From contig CAXSBR010000024.1 in NCBI GenBank assembly GCA_964236495.1, positions 1-48,074 on the forward strand: 48,074 nucleotides of DNA, written 5' to 3'. Below the pieces are notes generated by a model. The model did not search any database, was not told where the DNA came from, and saw nothing but the letters and a program-made list of their open reading frames with translations. This DNA is from CAXSBR01 sp964236495 (GTDB taxonomy: Bacteria; Actinomycetota; Actinomycetes; Mycobacteriales; Jatrophihabitantaceae). This document shows positions 24,615 to 33,400 of the stretch, piece by piece (the first letter of the stretch is position 1; each line of letters opens with the position of its first letter). The translations under genes and the position numbers were made by a program.

Positions 24615-25102
24615 CAGCCGCCCTTTTCCGTGGTGCCGCGCGGGGAGCGCCTATGTCTCAGATACAGGCGGTGCGTCGGTTGACGCTGCGCCGCCGGCTC
24701 GCGACGAAGGAACAACGCGATGACCAAGGCCGCAGACCGTGACGAGATTGTCGATGTCGCGTGGTCCATGGTGGTCGCGCAGTCCACTTCTACCGCTAAC
24801 GCTGCGCGAACACCTACTGAACAAGAATTGAACCCCGCGCCTCCTGGTGGTGTCGAGTGGGTGGCTGCGTCGGCGCAGCTCTGTCGGAAGCCTGGGCTGC
24901 ATCGATGTTCACCGACCGCCGATCGGTCCAGGGCTTGTTTCTGGCCGGTTTCCGAGGGAGCGGTTCAAGATCCAAAGTGGTAGCGTCCGGTTCGCTGAGA
25001 CGATCAGCCAGTCCAGGATCAGGCCAGCTGTCCGCCGCTGACTTACCCGAGCACCCCCGCTCGAGCTGGACGAGCCGGTGACCACCGCCAGTCGGGATCA
25101 CC
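24615..25102. other. 488-bp stretch without a confident gene
   Basis: Several short frames are open on both strands, but none looks clearly coding. The best is plus-strand 24720-24983, which follows AAGGA and begins MTKAADRDEIVDVAWSMVVA. Its codon use degrades after about 30 residues, and I do not recognise it. A second frame (24857-25081) has a few protein-like residues. This could be the remnant of a decayed gene. The phosphoketolase promoter must lie at the left end. No tRNA or clear terminator was seen. Confidence 0.4.
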
Positions 25103-25630
25103 ATGAACGCTTCCCCCGCAGATGTCGGACCCTTCTCGGATCGACCGGCACCGCTGTTTACCCTCGGCTCGGCGTTGGGATGGCTCGGCCATCAGTGCGC
25201 GCATTCCTGTTCGACGTCGATCGCCAACTTCAACGCCGACATCTGGTTCACCCGGATGTCCCAACGCCCGCTCTGGCCGACACCGAAGGGCACGGTCGTC
25301 GTTGTCGACGAGCCGGTCGGATCTGCAGACGACGCCGAAGTGGCGGCGTTGGTAGCCGCCGTGGACGCGTGTACCCGAGCCGATGGAATTCGGGTCCGCC
25401 GACGCCACGTGGTCGACGTCTCGGCCACTGGGTGCCCGGCGGCGCTTCTCGACGTGCCGCCCGACGCCCGGGCCGAGCCCGACAGCCCGCCGGCGTCACC
25501 GCCCACCCCCGGTGCCGACGCGTCGACGTGGATGCGAATCGACCGCGACGGTTCTTCGCACTGGGGATGGGCAGCGACGGGCCAAACGGCGCCCCTGACC
25601 CGGATTCGCCCCCGCGCCCGCCGCCCCTGA
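25103..25630 (+). CDS. Hypothetical protein, unrecognised
   Basis: The 175-aa frame shows G/C-rich third positions and an even residue mix over residues 1-125, so I consider it coding. A Pro/Ala/Asp-rich segment (about 125-140) and a basic tail (RIRPRARRP) follow. No signal peptide, membrane segment or known motif was found. An H-x(3)-H-x-C stretch (GHQCAHSC, residues 29-36) is the only feature of note. The ATG at 25103 has a weak GGGA upstream. It stands alone, convergent with the CAP-domain gene. The antisense frame 25043-25408 is less convincing. Confidence 0.5.
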   Translation: MNASPADVGPFSDRPAPLFTLGSALGWLGHQCAHSCSTSIANFNADIWFTRMSQRPLWPTPKGTVVVVDEPVGSADDAEVAALVAAVDACTRADGIRVRRRHVVDVSATGCPAALLDVPPDARAEPDSPPASPPTPGADASTWMRIDRDGSSHWGWAATGQTAPLTRIRPRARRP

Positions 25631-25683
25631 GCTGCTGCGCTACGCACGGTCGGGCCGGGTGCTAAGGCGGGGCCGAGGCCGGG

Positions 25684-25718
25684 CTGACACCAGCGCCCTT
25701 CACGGCAACCGGTGTCAG
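25684..25718. terminator. Candidate bidirectional hairpin between convergent genes
   Basis: CTGACACC (25684-25691) and GGTGTCAG (25711-25718) form a perfect 8-bp inverted repeat around a 19-base loop. It sits between the stop at 25630 and the CAP-domain stop at 25765. No U-tract follows on either strand, which is usual for actinobacterial terminators. The long loop weakens the call; it could be an operator instead. Confidence 0.4.
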
Positions 25719-25764
25719 AAGGGGGATCGGTAGACCCGCGCCTTGACCGAGACGTTATGTCCTA

Positions 25765-26319
25765 CTACGCGGTGGCGACCAGATCTTCGGTGAGCCACAA
25801 CTTGTGGTGTGTGGTGTCGAGGTAGATGTCGATACCGACCACGTTGAAGCCGGCGGTGAGGATGTTGCGGCGGTGCCCGTCCGACGGCGCGACTTCGGCG
25901 TACATCATCTTCTGGAGGCTGACTGCGCTGGCTGCCGTGAGCGTCGTGCTGTAGGCGACGTTCTCGCCGGTGGAGCGCCAGGCGACCTTGGTCGCGGTGA
26001 CCCGGGCGCTGGGTGATTTCTCGCCGGGTAGCTGGTGGGAGAGCAGGTTGGCCTTGGCCATCGCCAGGTTGTGGGCGTGCGCGCCGGTGACGAGGCGGAC
26101 GTCGCTTCGCACGGCAGGCAGGTGATGTGCGGCCCGCTCGGCGTTCAGTTCCTTCAGCACAGCCGTGGCCGCAGTGGTGGCGGTGGTGGCTGTGCTTGCC
26201 TGAGCGACAGCTGCTCCGCCGCCGAGGCCTGCACCGCAGGCAAGTGCCAAGGTGAGTGCGGCCGCGCTGATCGAGCGTGCGTGGAGTGGACGGCGGTGAG
26301 CGGTAGAGACGTGAGTCAT
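25765..26319 (-). CDS. Secreted CAP-domain (SCP/PR1-like) protein
   Basis: The 184-aa protein has a Sec signal peptide (hydrophobic core SAAALTLALACGAGLGGGAA, cleavage near AQA). A compact bacterial CAP domain follows: ELNAERAAHHLPAV, AHAHNLAMAKANLLSH, the GENVAYS signature, and DGHRRNILTAGFNVVGIDI at the C-terminal end. The cavity His and Glu residues of the CAP fold are present. Such proteins are common in mycobacteria and secreted; some bind lipids or sterols, but the role here is unknown. It is transcribed alone. Confidence 0.87.
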   Translation of the reverse strand: MTHVSTAHRRPLHARSISAAALTLALACGAGLGGGAAVAQASTATTATTAATAVLKELNAERAAHHLPAVRSDVRLVTGAHAHNLAMAKANLLSHQLPGEKSPSARVTATKVAWRSTGENVAYSTTLTAASAVSLQKMMYAEVAPSDGHRRNILTAGFNVVGIDIYLDTTHHKLWLTEDLVATA

Positions 26320-26597
26320 GGGTGATTACCTCGTGCAGAGGGGACGCAAAACCCCGGTAGGCGAATCCAACCCCCGCAGTGAATACTGCTTGTCGGACAA
26401 TCCAAACTCTAGGTTGCATGATCAACTATTGCCTGCCGTGGTGTCCCGCGTCACCCGGTCCGGCTAGACCACGAGTTCAGCCGGCTCCACGGCTCGGACG
26501 CTGCACTTAACACCCCTTCCGACCGATCAGCTCCTGGTTGTCCACAGGAAGCGGCCTTCGATTTGGGCATTTGCGTACCGATTGGGACCATCTACCC

Positions 26598-27395
26598 ATG
26601 GGACTTCGGCTGCATGTGTATGCGCCAGCGATCACGAGCTTTTTGGTGGTCGCCGGCGCGACGGCGTGCTCGTCGAGTTCCAAGCCGACGGCGGAGGAGA
26701 CGACGTATCCGGCGGCGACGATGGCGAGTACCAGTTCCGCCACGCCACCCGCCCCGGTGACGAGCGCGACTGTCAGCAGCGCCTCGGTGGTGCCGAGCGC
26801 CTCTGCAACCAAGACGCTGCCGTCTACGGCGGCTGGAACTGCTTCGTCGCACACACCGTCGCGGACACAGACGTCGACGACCCGTCCGAGTGCTGCAACA
26901 GCGACTGTGCCGACTGTGCCGGCGGACGTGAAGCGGTCGGGCTACAACTTCCACTCGTCCAAAGAGCAGCCACCCACGATGCCGGCGCTGGCGCTCCAGC
27001 ATTCACCGGCCGGTGCCCGCGCCTTCGCCGAGTTCTTCGTCAAGACGATCGACTGGGGTTACGCGACAACCAGCGGGTCCTACATGCGCCATTACTACGA
27101 CTCGAGCTGCTCTTTTTGTGCGCGCTTGGCGAAAGGGCTGGACAACACTGCGAGGGATGGAAATTTCCACGTTGGAGACCGTTTCACCGGATACCGAAGC
27201 GTCTTGCGCACTGCTTCAAACGTGCACACCGTCTCCACTACCGTTGAGGTGTCAGCGGATACCGTAATAAACGATAAGACCAGAAAGTTTGTATCGACTC
27301 ACGCTGCTGGAAGCTTTCAGTTCGCTGTGACTCCGCGGTGGAGCGGTCAATGGCGCGTTGCCAAGATGGTCGGCTATGACGCTGGAGCCGCATGA
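26598..27395 (+). CDS. DUF6318-like lipoprotein
   Basis: The 265-aa protein begins with a short hydrophobic signal (ITSFLVVAGATAC) and a lipobox-type Cys near residue 25. A Ser/Thr/Ala-rich linker of about 85 residues follows, then a globular C-terminal domain of about 150 residues (PALALQHSPAGARAFAEFFVKT, YYDSSCSFCARL). This arrangement matches actinobacterial DUF6318 lipoproteins of unknown function. ATG 26598 is preferred over 26538 because the signal peptide begins there. AT content rises over the last 150 bases. It overlaps the next gene by ATGA. Confidence 0.75.
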   Translation: MGLRLHVYAPAITSFLVVAGATACSSSSKPTAEETTYPAATMASTSSATPPAPVTSATVSSASVVPSASATKTLPSTAAGTASSHTPSRTQTSTTRPSAATATVPTVPADVKRSGYNFHSSKEQPPTMPALALQHSPAGARAFAEFFVKTIDWGYATTSGSYMRHYYDSSCSFCARLAKGLDNTARDGNFHVGDRFTGYRSVLRTASNVHTVSTTVEVSADTVINDKTRKFVSTHAAGSFQFAVTPRWSGQWRVAKMVGYDAGAA

Positions 27396-28255
27396 AGCAG
27401 CGCAAGGGAGGGTTCATTGCAAGGGTCCTGGTGCCAATGCTGGCATGTATCTTCAGTTGGATCAATGTCACCAATGTGTACGCGAACCCACCATGCACGG
27501 GAGGTGGTTCAAATGCAAGCGTCTGGGGTAGCTGTTCGGTCGGCGATGCGGAGAAACCCGGGCTGGCGGTGCCTCGTGTAGTCCACGAACGCCGCTACGT
27601 CGCCTGCAGCAAAGACGCTACGACGCAGGCAATGTGCGCTGCAGCGGACTGTCCATTCCCGTTACAGCTCGGTCCGGTGGCGCAAATCGTTCAGATAAAC
27701 GTCGGCGGCACGTGGTCGGCTGGGACCGTGCTGTGCTCGGCGCAGTTCGTGGCCGCGGCAGCTCCACCGCCTCCTCCGCAAGTGACGGTGGGGGATGCGC
27801 AGGCGTCAGTGGTCAAGCTCCTGCCAAACCCAGTCATCGGCACCGCGCCACCGGCGACCGCGACACCGTTGGTGCACGTGCAAATCATCACGTGGATAAA
27901 GACACAGGATGGCCAGGTGCCGTTGGGATCGGCGACGCTGCTCGGGCGCCACGTCGACTTTCGGGGCCAGGTCCAAACCGTCAAATGGAACTTCGGCGAC
28001 GGTTCCTCCGACACATCTGACGGGCCCGGCCGCGCTTACGACTTCGACGTCAATCCATGTCGCACCTACCTGTGCCCCGGCTACTTCGGTCACGTCTACA
28101 CCAAGAGCGGATCAGTCAACATCACCGCGCGGGCCACCTGGGTGGCGCAATTCCGCGTGGATGGAGGCGCCTGGCAGGACATCGGAACAGTGCAAGGCAA
28201 TGTCGGGCAATTGACGATGACTATTCATAGCGCCCGCACAATCCTCGTGCGCTGA
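27392..28255 (+). CDS. Secreted PKD-domain protein
   Basis: The 287-aa protein has a signal-like N-terminus (VLVPMLACIFSWINVTNVYA). A Cys-rich region (about 35-105), a proline stretch (PPPPP, near 128) and a PKD-like fold (about 180-260) follow. The PKD part shows VKWNFGDGSSDTS and FGHVYTKSGSVNITARATW, the usual W-x-F-G-D-G and strand motifs. The start overlaps the DUF6318 gene by ATGA, so the two surface proteins are coupled and may act together. The first 150 bases are AT-richer than the surroundings. Function unknown. Confidence 0.75.
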   Translation: MKQRKGGFIARVLVPMLACIFSWINVTNVYANPPCTGGGSNASVWGSCSVGDAEKPGLAVPRVVHERRYVACSKDATTQAMCAAADCPFPLQLGPVAQIVQINVGGTWSAGTVLCSAQFVAAAAPPPPPQVTVGDAQASVVKLLPNPVIGTAPPATATPLVHVQIITWIKTQDGQVPLGSATLLGRHVDFRGQVQTVKWNFGDGSSDTSDGPGRAYDFDVNPCRTYLCPGYFGHVYTKSGSVNITARATWVAQFRVDGGAWQDIGTVQGNVGQLTMTIHSARTILVR

Positions 28256-28469
28256 CCGGTGTTCAAGGCGCCGAGAAGTGTCGTTGCGGCACGGACAGAA
28301 CGCCAAAGTGTTCGCAGTGGTAACACTTCAGCAGCGACGTGCAAGAAGACTGTGCTGTTGTTGGCCGTGCAATTGCAAGCCACGCCTGGGGTGCAACCGA
28401 ACCCGCAACTCCGCGCCGGCTGGTTCTAAGTCAGAGCAACGTCGCCATTGGGCGTTCCGAGCACGGCCG

Positions 28470-29060
28470 TCAGCCCCGGCGTGGACCCTGTTCGATCGCT
28501 GCTGACGTTCCGAGCGCGGCCAGGTTGGCTCTCAGCCGGGCCGGGTCTGGGGCGGTCAATGTGAAGCTGATCAGCGCGAGCTGAGGCAGCTGGCCGAGGC
28601 TCGGATGGGCGCTGTCGAGCCAGTCGATGAGGAAGGGCACGGTGCCGCCGGTCGAGTCGACGGTGTCGGGCGTGAGCCGCCACTGCAACTGGCTGCCGCC
28701 CGCGGTAAGCCTCGACAGCGGCGTTGAGTCGCCGGGGTCGTAGCCGTGACTTCGAGCCGAGCTGATCTGGGCGTCGACGTCCGCGGTGGCGGCAGCCCAA
28801 GTGACCAGCCCGGCCGGACGGTCGGTGCTGACGCCGAACAACCGTCGACCGTAGAAGTTCGGCTGCTCCGGGTCGGGGCCGATGATCTCGAGATACCGGC
28901 CGGGCCCGAGCCCGACGAGGTAGTTCGCGGTGCCGAAGCCGGCGTGCCGACCACCTTCGACCGGGGTGACGCCGGTGCGTGCGGCGAACGCACGGACGCT
29001 TATCTGTAGATCTGGAACGGCGTAGACGAGATGGTCGAGACCGACCGGAATAGTCGTCAC
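28470..29060 (-). CDS. VOC-superfamily (glyoxalase-like) protein
   Basis: The 196-aa protein resembles the glyoxalase-like domain of PF13468. It has LDHLVYAVPDL at the N-terminus, GTANYLVGLGPGRYLEIIGP in the middle and PFLIDWLDSAHP later. The metal site is uncertain: His in LDHLVY and Glu in YLEIIG are candidates. I prefer the GTG at 29060, with AGGAA just upstream, over an ATG at 29096 that adds only basic residues. It lies 51 bases downstream of jetD on the same strand and could be cotranscribed, but it is not a known Wadjet component. Confidence 0.75.
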   Translation of the reverse strand: MTTIPVGLDHLVYAVPDLQISVRAFAARTGVTPVEGGRHAGFGTANYLVGLGPGRYLEIIGPDPEQPNFYGRRLFGVSTDRPAGLVTWAAATADVDAQISSARSHGYDPGDSTPLSRLTAGGSQLQWRLTPDTVDSTGGTVPFLIDWLDSAHPSLGQLPQLALISFTLTAPDPARLRANLAALGTSAAIEQGPRRG

Positions 29061-29111
29061 CTCGAAGTTCCTGCGGTGAGGCGGCGCCCTGCCCACGCCG
29101 GCGGAACCGAC

Positions 29112-30401
29112 TTATTCACTAACCGAGCGCTGGAAGTCGGCTGCCAGCGCGTCGATGACGGACTCCTCGTGTACGGCGACGCCGGCGCGGATCATCGCCG
29201 CTTCGAGATCTGGGCTCCACGGCGTCGGTTCTGATCTGCCGCTCAACGTCAGTCTGGTGGTGTTTTGGTGCGCCGACACTGCGGCGAGATAGTCGTCGGC
29301 GTTCATGCGCCACGGTCGGGCACCGGCAGTGAACAGTCGCCGAGCGATGGCGATGCCCGGCCAGTCAAAATCGCCGTGGTAGCGCAGATCGACCCGCCCG
29401 ACCAACGCCAGGCCGGCCGCGGACGGGTTGCCCGAAAGGCACACGAGCGGCTGATCCACACCGGCTTCGGCCAGCGCCTGCAGTACTTGCGGGTTCTCGC
29501 AACCATGCACGACGGCACCGGCGTCGGTAAGCGGTCCGTCGAACCGGCGCAGCTCGTGCACGGTCAGATGGGTGATCAGTCCGAGGTCGGCCCGAGTACG
29601 CATCATCGTCGACCATGGATCGAGCCCGGGCGGTCGCAGCGACCACACCAGCACCGTGCCCGAGATCAGGTCTGGCTCGATGCCGACTCGTTGCCACAGC
29701 TCTCGCCGCTGGGCCGCCGACAAGGCCGGGGCGCAATCCAGGGCGAACGCGGCCGCCCGGAGCACCAGGGCCGCCGTGGTGCGGCCGTCGTCGAGGCCGT
29801 GGGCGCTACCGGTGGTCCGGCTGGCCAGTTCGCCGATGGCGCGCAACGACTGCGGCGACGCAACCGCAGTATCCAGCGCAGCGGCGATCTCGGTCAGCAC
29901 GTCGACCGCGGCCCGCAGCTCGACAGTCGCCTGCACCGACCCGAGCCGGGTGATCACCCCACTGAAATGCAGCCACTGCGCCCACTGCCCGGACCATGCC
30001 CGCCGCGCCAAGTCGGCGACGACGAGGCGATCCTCGAGCTGCTGCCAGACGCGCTGCCAATCCTCGTGCGTCGCCACCTTCTCGGCGGGCCGGTCACGAA
30101 GCGGTTGGCCGGTGAGTGCGGCGACGGATGCGACAAGTCCTCGGCCAGCGGCGCTGTGACGCAGTGCGGCGTCGAGCTCGGCGAGCTTCAGGCGCTGCGG
30201 GCCGGCGCGCAGCGGACGACCCAGCAGGCCGGCCAGTCGGTCGGCGGCCTCGTCGTCCAGGTCGAAGTCGACGGCGCCCCGGACGGCGTGCCCGCTGCGT
30301 TCCAACCGGTCCCGAAGCGTGATCCACAACGGTGCCAGTGCGGGGATCTGCAGATGCGCGCGCAACAGCGGTGGAAAGGCGCCCGGATCAACGACGTTCA
30401 C
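29112..30401 (-). CDS. jetD: Wadjet type II subunit JetD (TIGR02679)
   Basis: The 429-aa protein matches the TIGR02679 family (DUF3323 N-terminal plus DUF2399 C-terminal domains). The C-terminal part is Toprim-like: CENPQVLQAL carries the acidic residue, then VCLSGNPSAAG and the DxD motif in YHGDFDWPGIAIARRL. JetD is the nuclease that cuts circular plasmid DNA after the SMC-like motor recognises it (known for Wadjet systems). It overlaps jetC by ATGA and ends the four-gene set. The acidic residues look intact, so the nuclease should be active. Confidence 0.88.
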   Translation of the reverse strand: MNVVDPGAFPPLLRAHLQIPALAPLWITLRDRLERSGHAVRGAVDFDLDDEAADRLAGLLGRPLRAGPQRLKLAELDAALRHSAAGRGLVASVAALTGQPLRDRPAEKVATHEDWQRVWQQLEDRLVVADLARRAWSGQWAQWLHFSGVITRLGSVQATVELRAAVDVLTEIAAALDTAVASPQSLRAIGELASRTTGSAHGLDDGRTTAALVLRAAAFALDCAPALSAAQRRELWQRVGIEPDLISGTVLVWSLRPPGLDPWSTMMRTRADLGLITHLTVHELRRFDGPLTDAGAVVHGCENPQVLQALAEAGVDQPLVCLSGNPSAAGLALVGRVDLRYHGDFDWPGIAIARRLFTAGARPWRMNADDYLAAVSAHQNTTRLTLSGRSEPTPWSPDLEAAMIRAGVAVHEESVIDALAADFQRSVSE

Positions 30402-33400
30402 GCGGTGCTGCGCAGGTGGCGGGTGTGGCCGTCCCAGTGGACGTGTGTCGTCACCGCCGACGTGCCCGGCAGGCGCCGCACCTCGTACACGTCGAGTTGG
30501 GGAACCTGGGCGAAGCAGCCCCAGAGCGCGTGACCGGTCATCACGAAGTCGAGGTCCAGATGGACGAGCAGCCCCATCAGTTCCCCGATCGTCGGGTCGT
30601 CGACCTTGGCGAAGGCGTCGTCGAGCAGGATCAGTCGAAGCTGCCTTTGGTCGGTGGACAAACCGGTGAGGTAGGCATCGGCGGCAGCGAACAGGGTGAC
30701 ATAGGAGACGAAGCGTGTCTCGCCTTGCGACAGCTTGGCTCGCGTGCTGATTCGACGTTCCTGACCCGCCTGCGGACCCAGGATCGTTACGTCGACCTCA
30801 TGCCAGCGTCGATAGTCCAGCGCGGCAGCTAGATGCACGGCGTACCCGCTGGACGGGTCGCTGGCATAGAACTCCTCGACTCGGCGCCGGAGCAGATTGG
30901 TCAAATCGTCGTTCTGTTCCGCGGTACGCACCGCATCAGCGGTCGCCACCAGCTCGGCGATGCGACGCAGTTCGGAGGCATCGTCGCGCAACTTCCATCC
31001 CAGTCGAACGCCGATCCCGTTGCTCGTGCGGATCTCGCGCAGACTGCCGTTCATCGCCGCGACCAGCGCCACGGCCTGATTGATCCGGCGCCGCAGCTCC
31101 TCGGCCACCCCACCTAGAACGAAGGTGGTGAAGACCTCTCGCTCGCGCTCGCTGAGGGCCGCTCGGCCGGTGACGACACGCTCCTGCAGCGCGGCCGAAA
31201 CACCGGCGAGAGTGTGGTCGTCGCCGGCACCCAGGACGGCGATCAGGGAAATGCCGTCCTGCAGCTGGTGGCTAGCATCCAGTTGGCCCGAGACTTCGCG
31301 ATCGAAGCTTTGGAAGGCAGTGAACACCGAGTTTGCGGTGGCCGGCTGAGCGGGTTTGGCGACGCGCGACACAGCGGCCTCAGCTGCAGCCCGTACCGAC
31401 GCCGACTGTTCGGGACGCTCGACCGGACCCAGCGCCTGATCGGTGACCGCAGCGACGAGGCCGGGCAGGGTGATGCGCCGCGAGAAGATGCCAGCGGCGT
31501 CGATCATGTCGTCGAGGCGCCGGGCGGCCTCGGTCGCGGCCTGGCGTGCCTCTGCCTCAGCCTGGCCGACTTTAGGTGCCAGAACGGAGAGGTCATCGCG
31601 AGCCCGGTGGGCCTTGGTGCGCGCCTGCTCATGCGCTTGCTGCGAGCGCGCCAGTTCGGCCCGGGCCTGCTCGACGTCGAGTTCGATCGCTTCATGCAGC
31701 GCACCTACCTCGGCGGCCAGATCGCGCCACGTCCGCCATTGCCCGTCCGCGCGGGCCTCGGCCTCGTCTCGCCGTCGGACTGCTTCGCCGACATCGGCGA
31801 GCGCCTGCTGGTGGCGTTCGACGCAGGCCGTGAGCCGGCGCAGCGATTCGAGCAAGGTGGTGGCGTAGCGCTCGGCTTCGCCGGCGGCGGACACGACGCC
31901 TTCCAGTGGACCGGTCTCGCTGGGCAGCGCGTGGTGCGCGCAGGCAAGACGATGCGTCTCACCCTGCTTGGCCCAGCGTGTTCGCGCCTCGCGGGCCGAG
32001 GCGACCGCGACGAGGGCGGCCGCCCGGCTGCGCTCGGCGCGTCGAACCGAGGCGCGAGCAACGAGTCGAGCGCCGGAGAGCTGCGCCGTGCGCGGTGTCG
32101 TGGCCAGATGGGTGTCGAGGCGCTGTTGGCGCTCGTCGAGCTCGCTGCGTTCGGTGCGGCGAGCGAGGGCCCGGGCATCGAGTTCGGCGAGTTCGGCGTC
32201 GATGGCCTCTAATCTGTCGCGCCGGGCCTGAGCGCGGGCGGCGGCGCCGATATGGCGAGCGGCCGGTACGACGTGTCGTCCGCGCAGCGGCCCATTGCGC
32301 CAGCTGCCGTCGGTGGAAACCGACGTCGGCGAATCGTCGTCCAGTCCGATGCCGGTCAGCACGCTGAGAACAAGTTCCGGCGTTGTGGTGCCGGCGGGAT
32401 CCGGACGCAGCGCTGCGGTCAGCGGACGGGCTGCGGGCGTAGTTCGCGGCCTTATCAGTGCGGTGCCGTCGGCGGCCCGGACGGTCCCGTCCAGTTCCAG
32501 ACCGGCGGTGAGCAGGCCGGCGGCCAGCAGTGCCCCTTCCACTCCGGCTCGGTCGGCGTCGGGAAGGTCGTCGACGAAGTCGATGGTCTGCCAGAACGGG
32601 ATGGCCGCACGTGTCGACAGCCACGGCGCTTGGGGTGGCTGGGGGTCCTCGGCGCGGCGTAGCGCAGCTGCCTCCACGCCCAGCGCGGATCGGACACTGT
32701 CGTCGGTGCGCTGGGCGGCAGCAAGCTCAGCGCGGGTTGCGGCCAGCACGTCGCGGACGGGCTGAGCCAGCCGGGCGGCGGAGTCGTCGATGCGCTGCAG
32801 CTCGAGCGGGTCGGAGTCGGTGGATTCGTCGCCGGTCAACGCATCGGCGTCGAGCAGGAGTGGGCCCAGAACGGGGTCCGCGGCCCAATCGATGTCGCCG
32901 AGCAGCGCGGCGGTGTCGGGATCGGCCGACCAGCTACGCCAGGCGGTGATCAGCTCGATGGCTCGTTCGTCTCGGCTGGTTTCATCGATGTCCGCCTGGG
33001 CCACGTCGTTCTCGGCTTGCTGTTCGGCGCGAGTGGCGTCCGCCTCGGCAGCGCGAACCTTCTGCTCTTCGACCGAGAGGCGTCGTGCTTCCAGCAGCCG
33101 CGCATGCGCGAGTTCGCGACGGCGGTGTGCGGCCTCGATCACTGCTCGTACGCCGGCTTCCGATGTGCGGGCGTCGGTGGGCCACGTGGTGGCCTGTCGC
33201 GCCATCGGGCGCTCGATCGGCTGTGGAGGCTGATCGCGGGTTGTGCGGATCACCGCCGTTTGCGACACCGGCTGCTGTTCGGTCAGCCCGATTCCGTCCG
33301 GGAGCGCGCTGTGCGACAGGTCCGCGGCGTCCAAGGCGCGGCGAGTGCGGGCCAGCAGGGCTGCGGCGGCGCCCACTGCTTCGTCCAGTTCGGTGAACCG

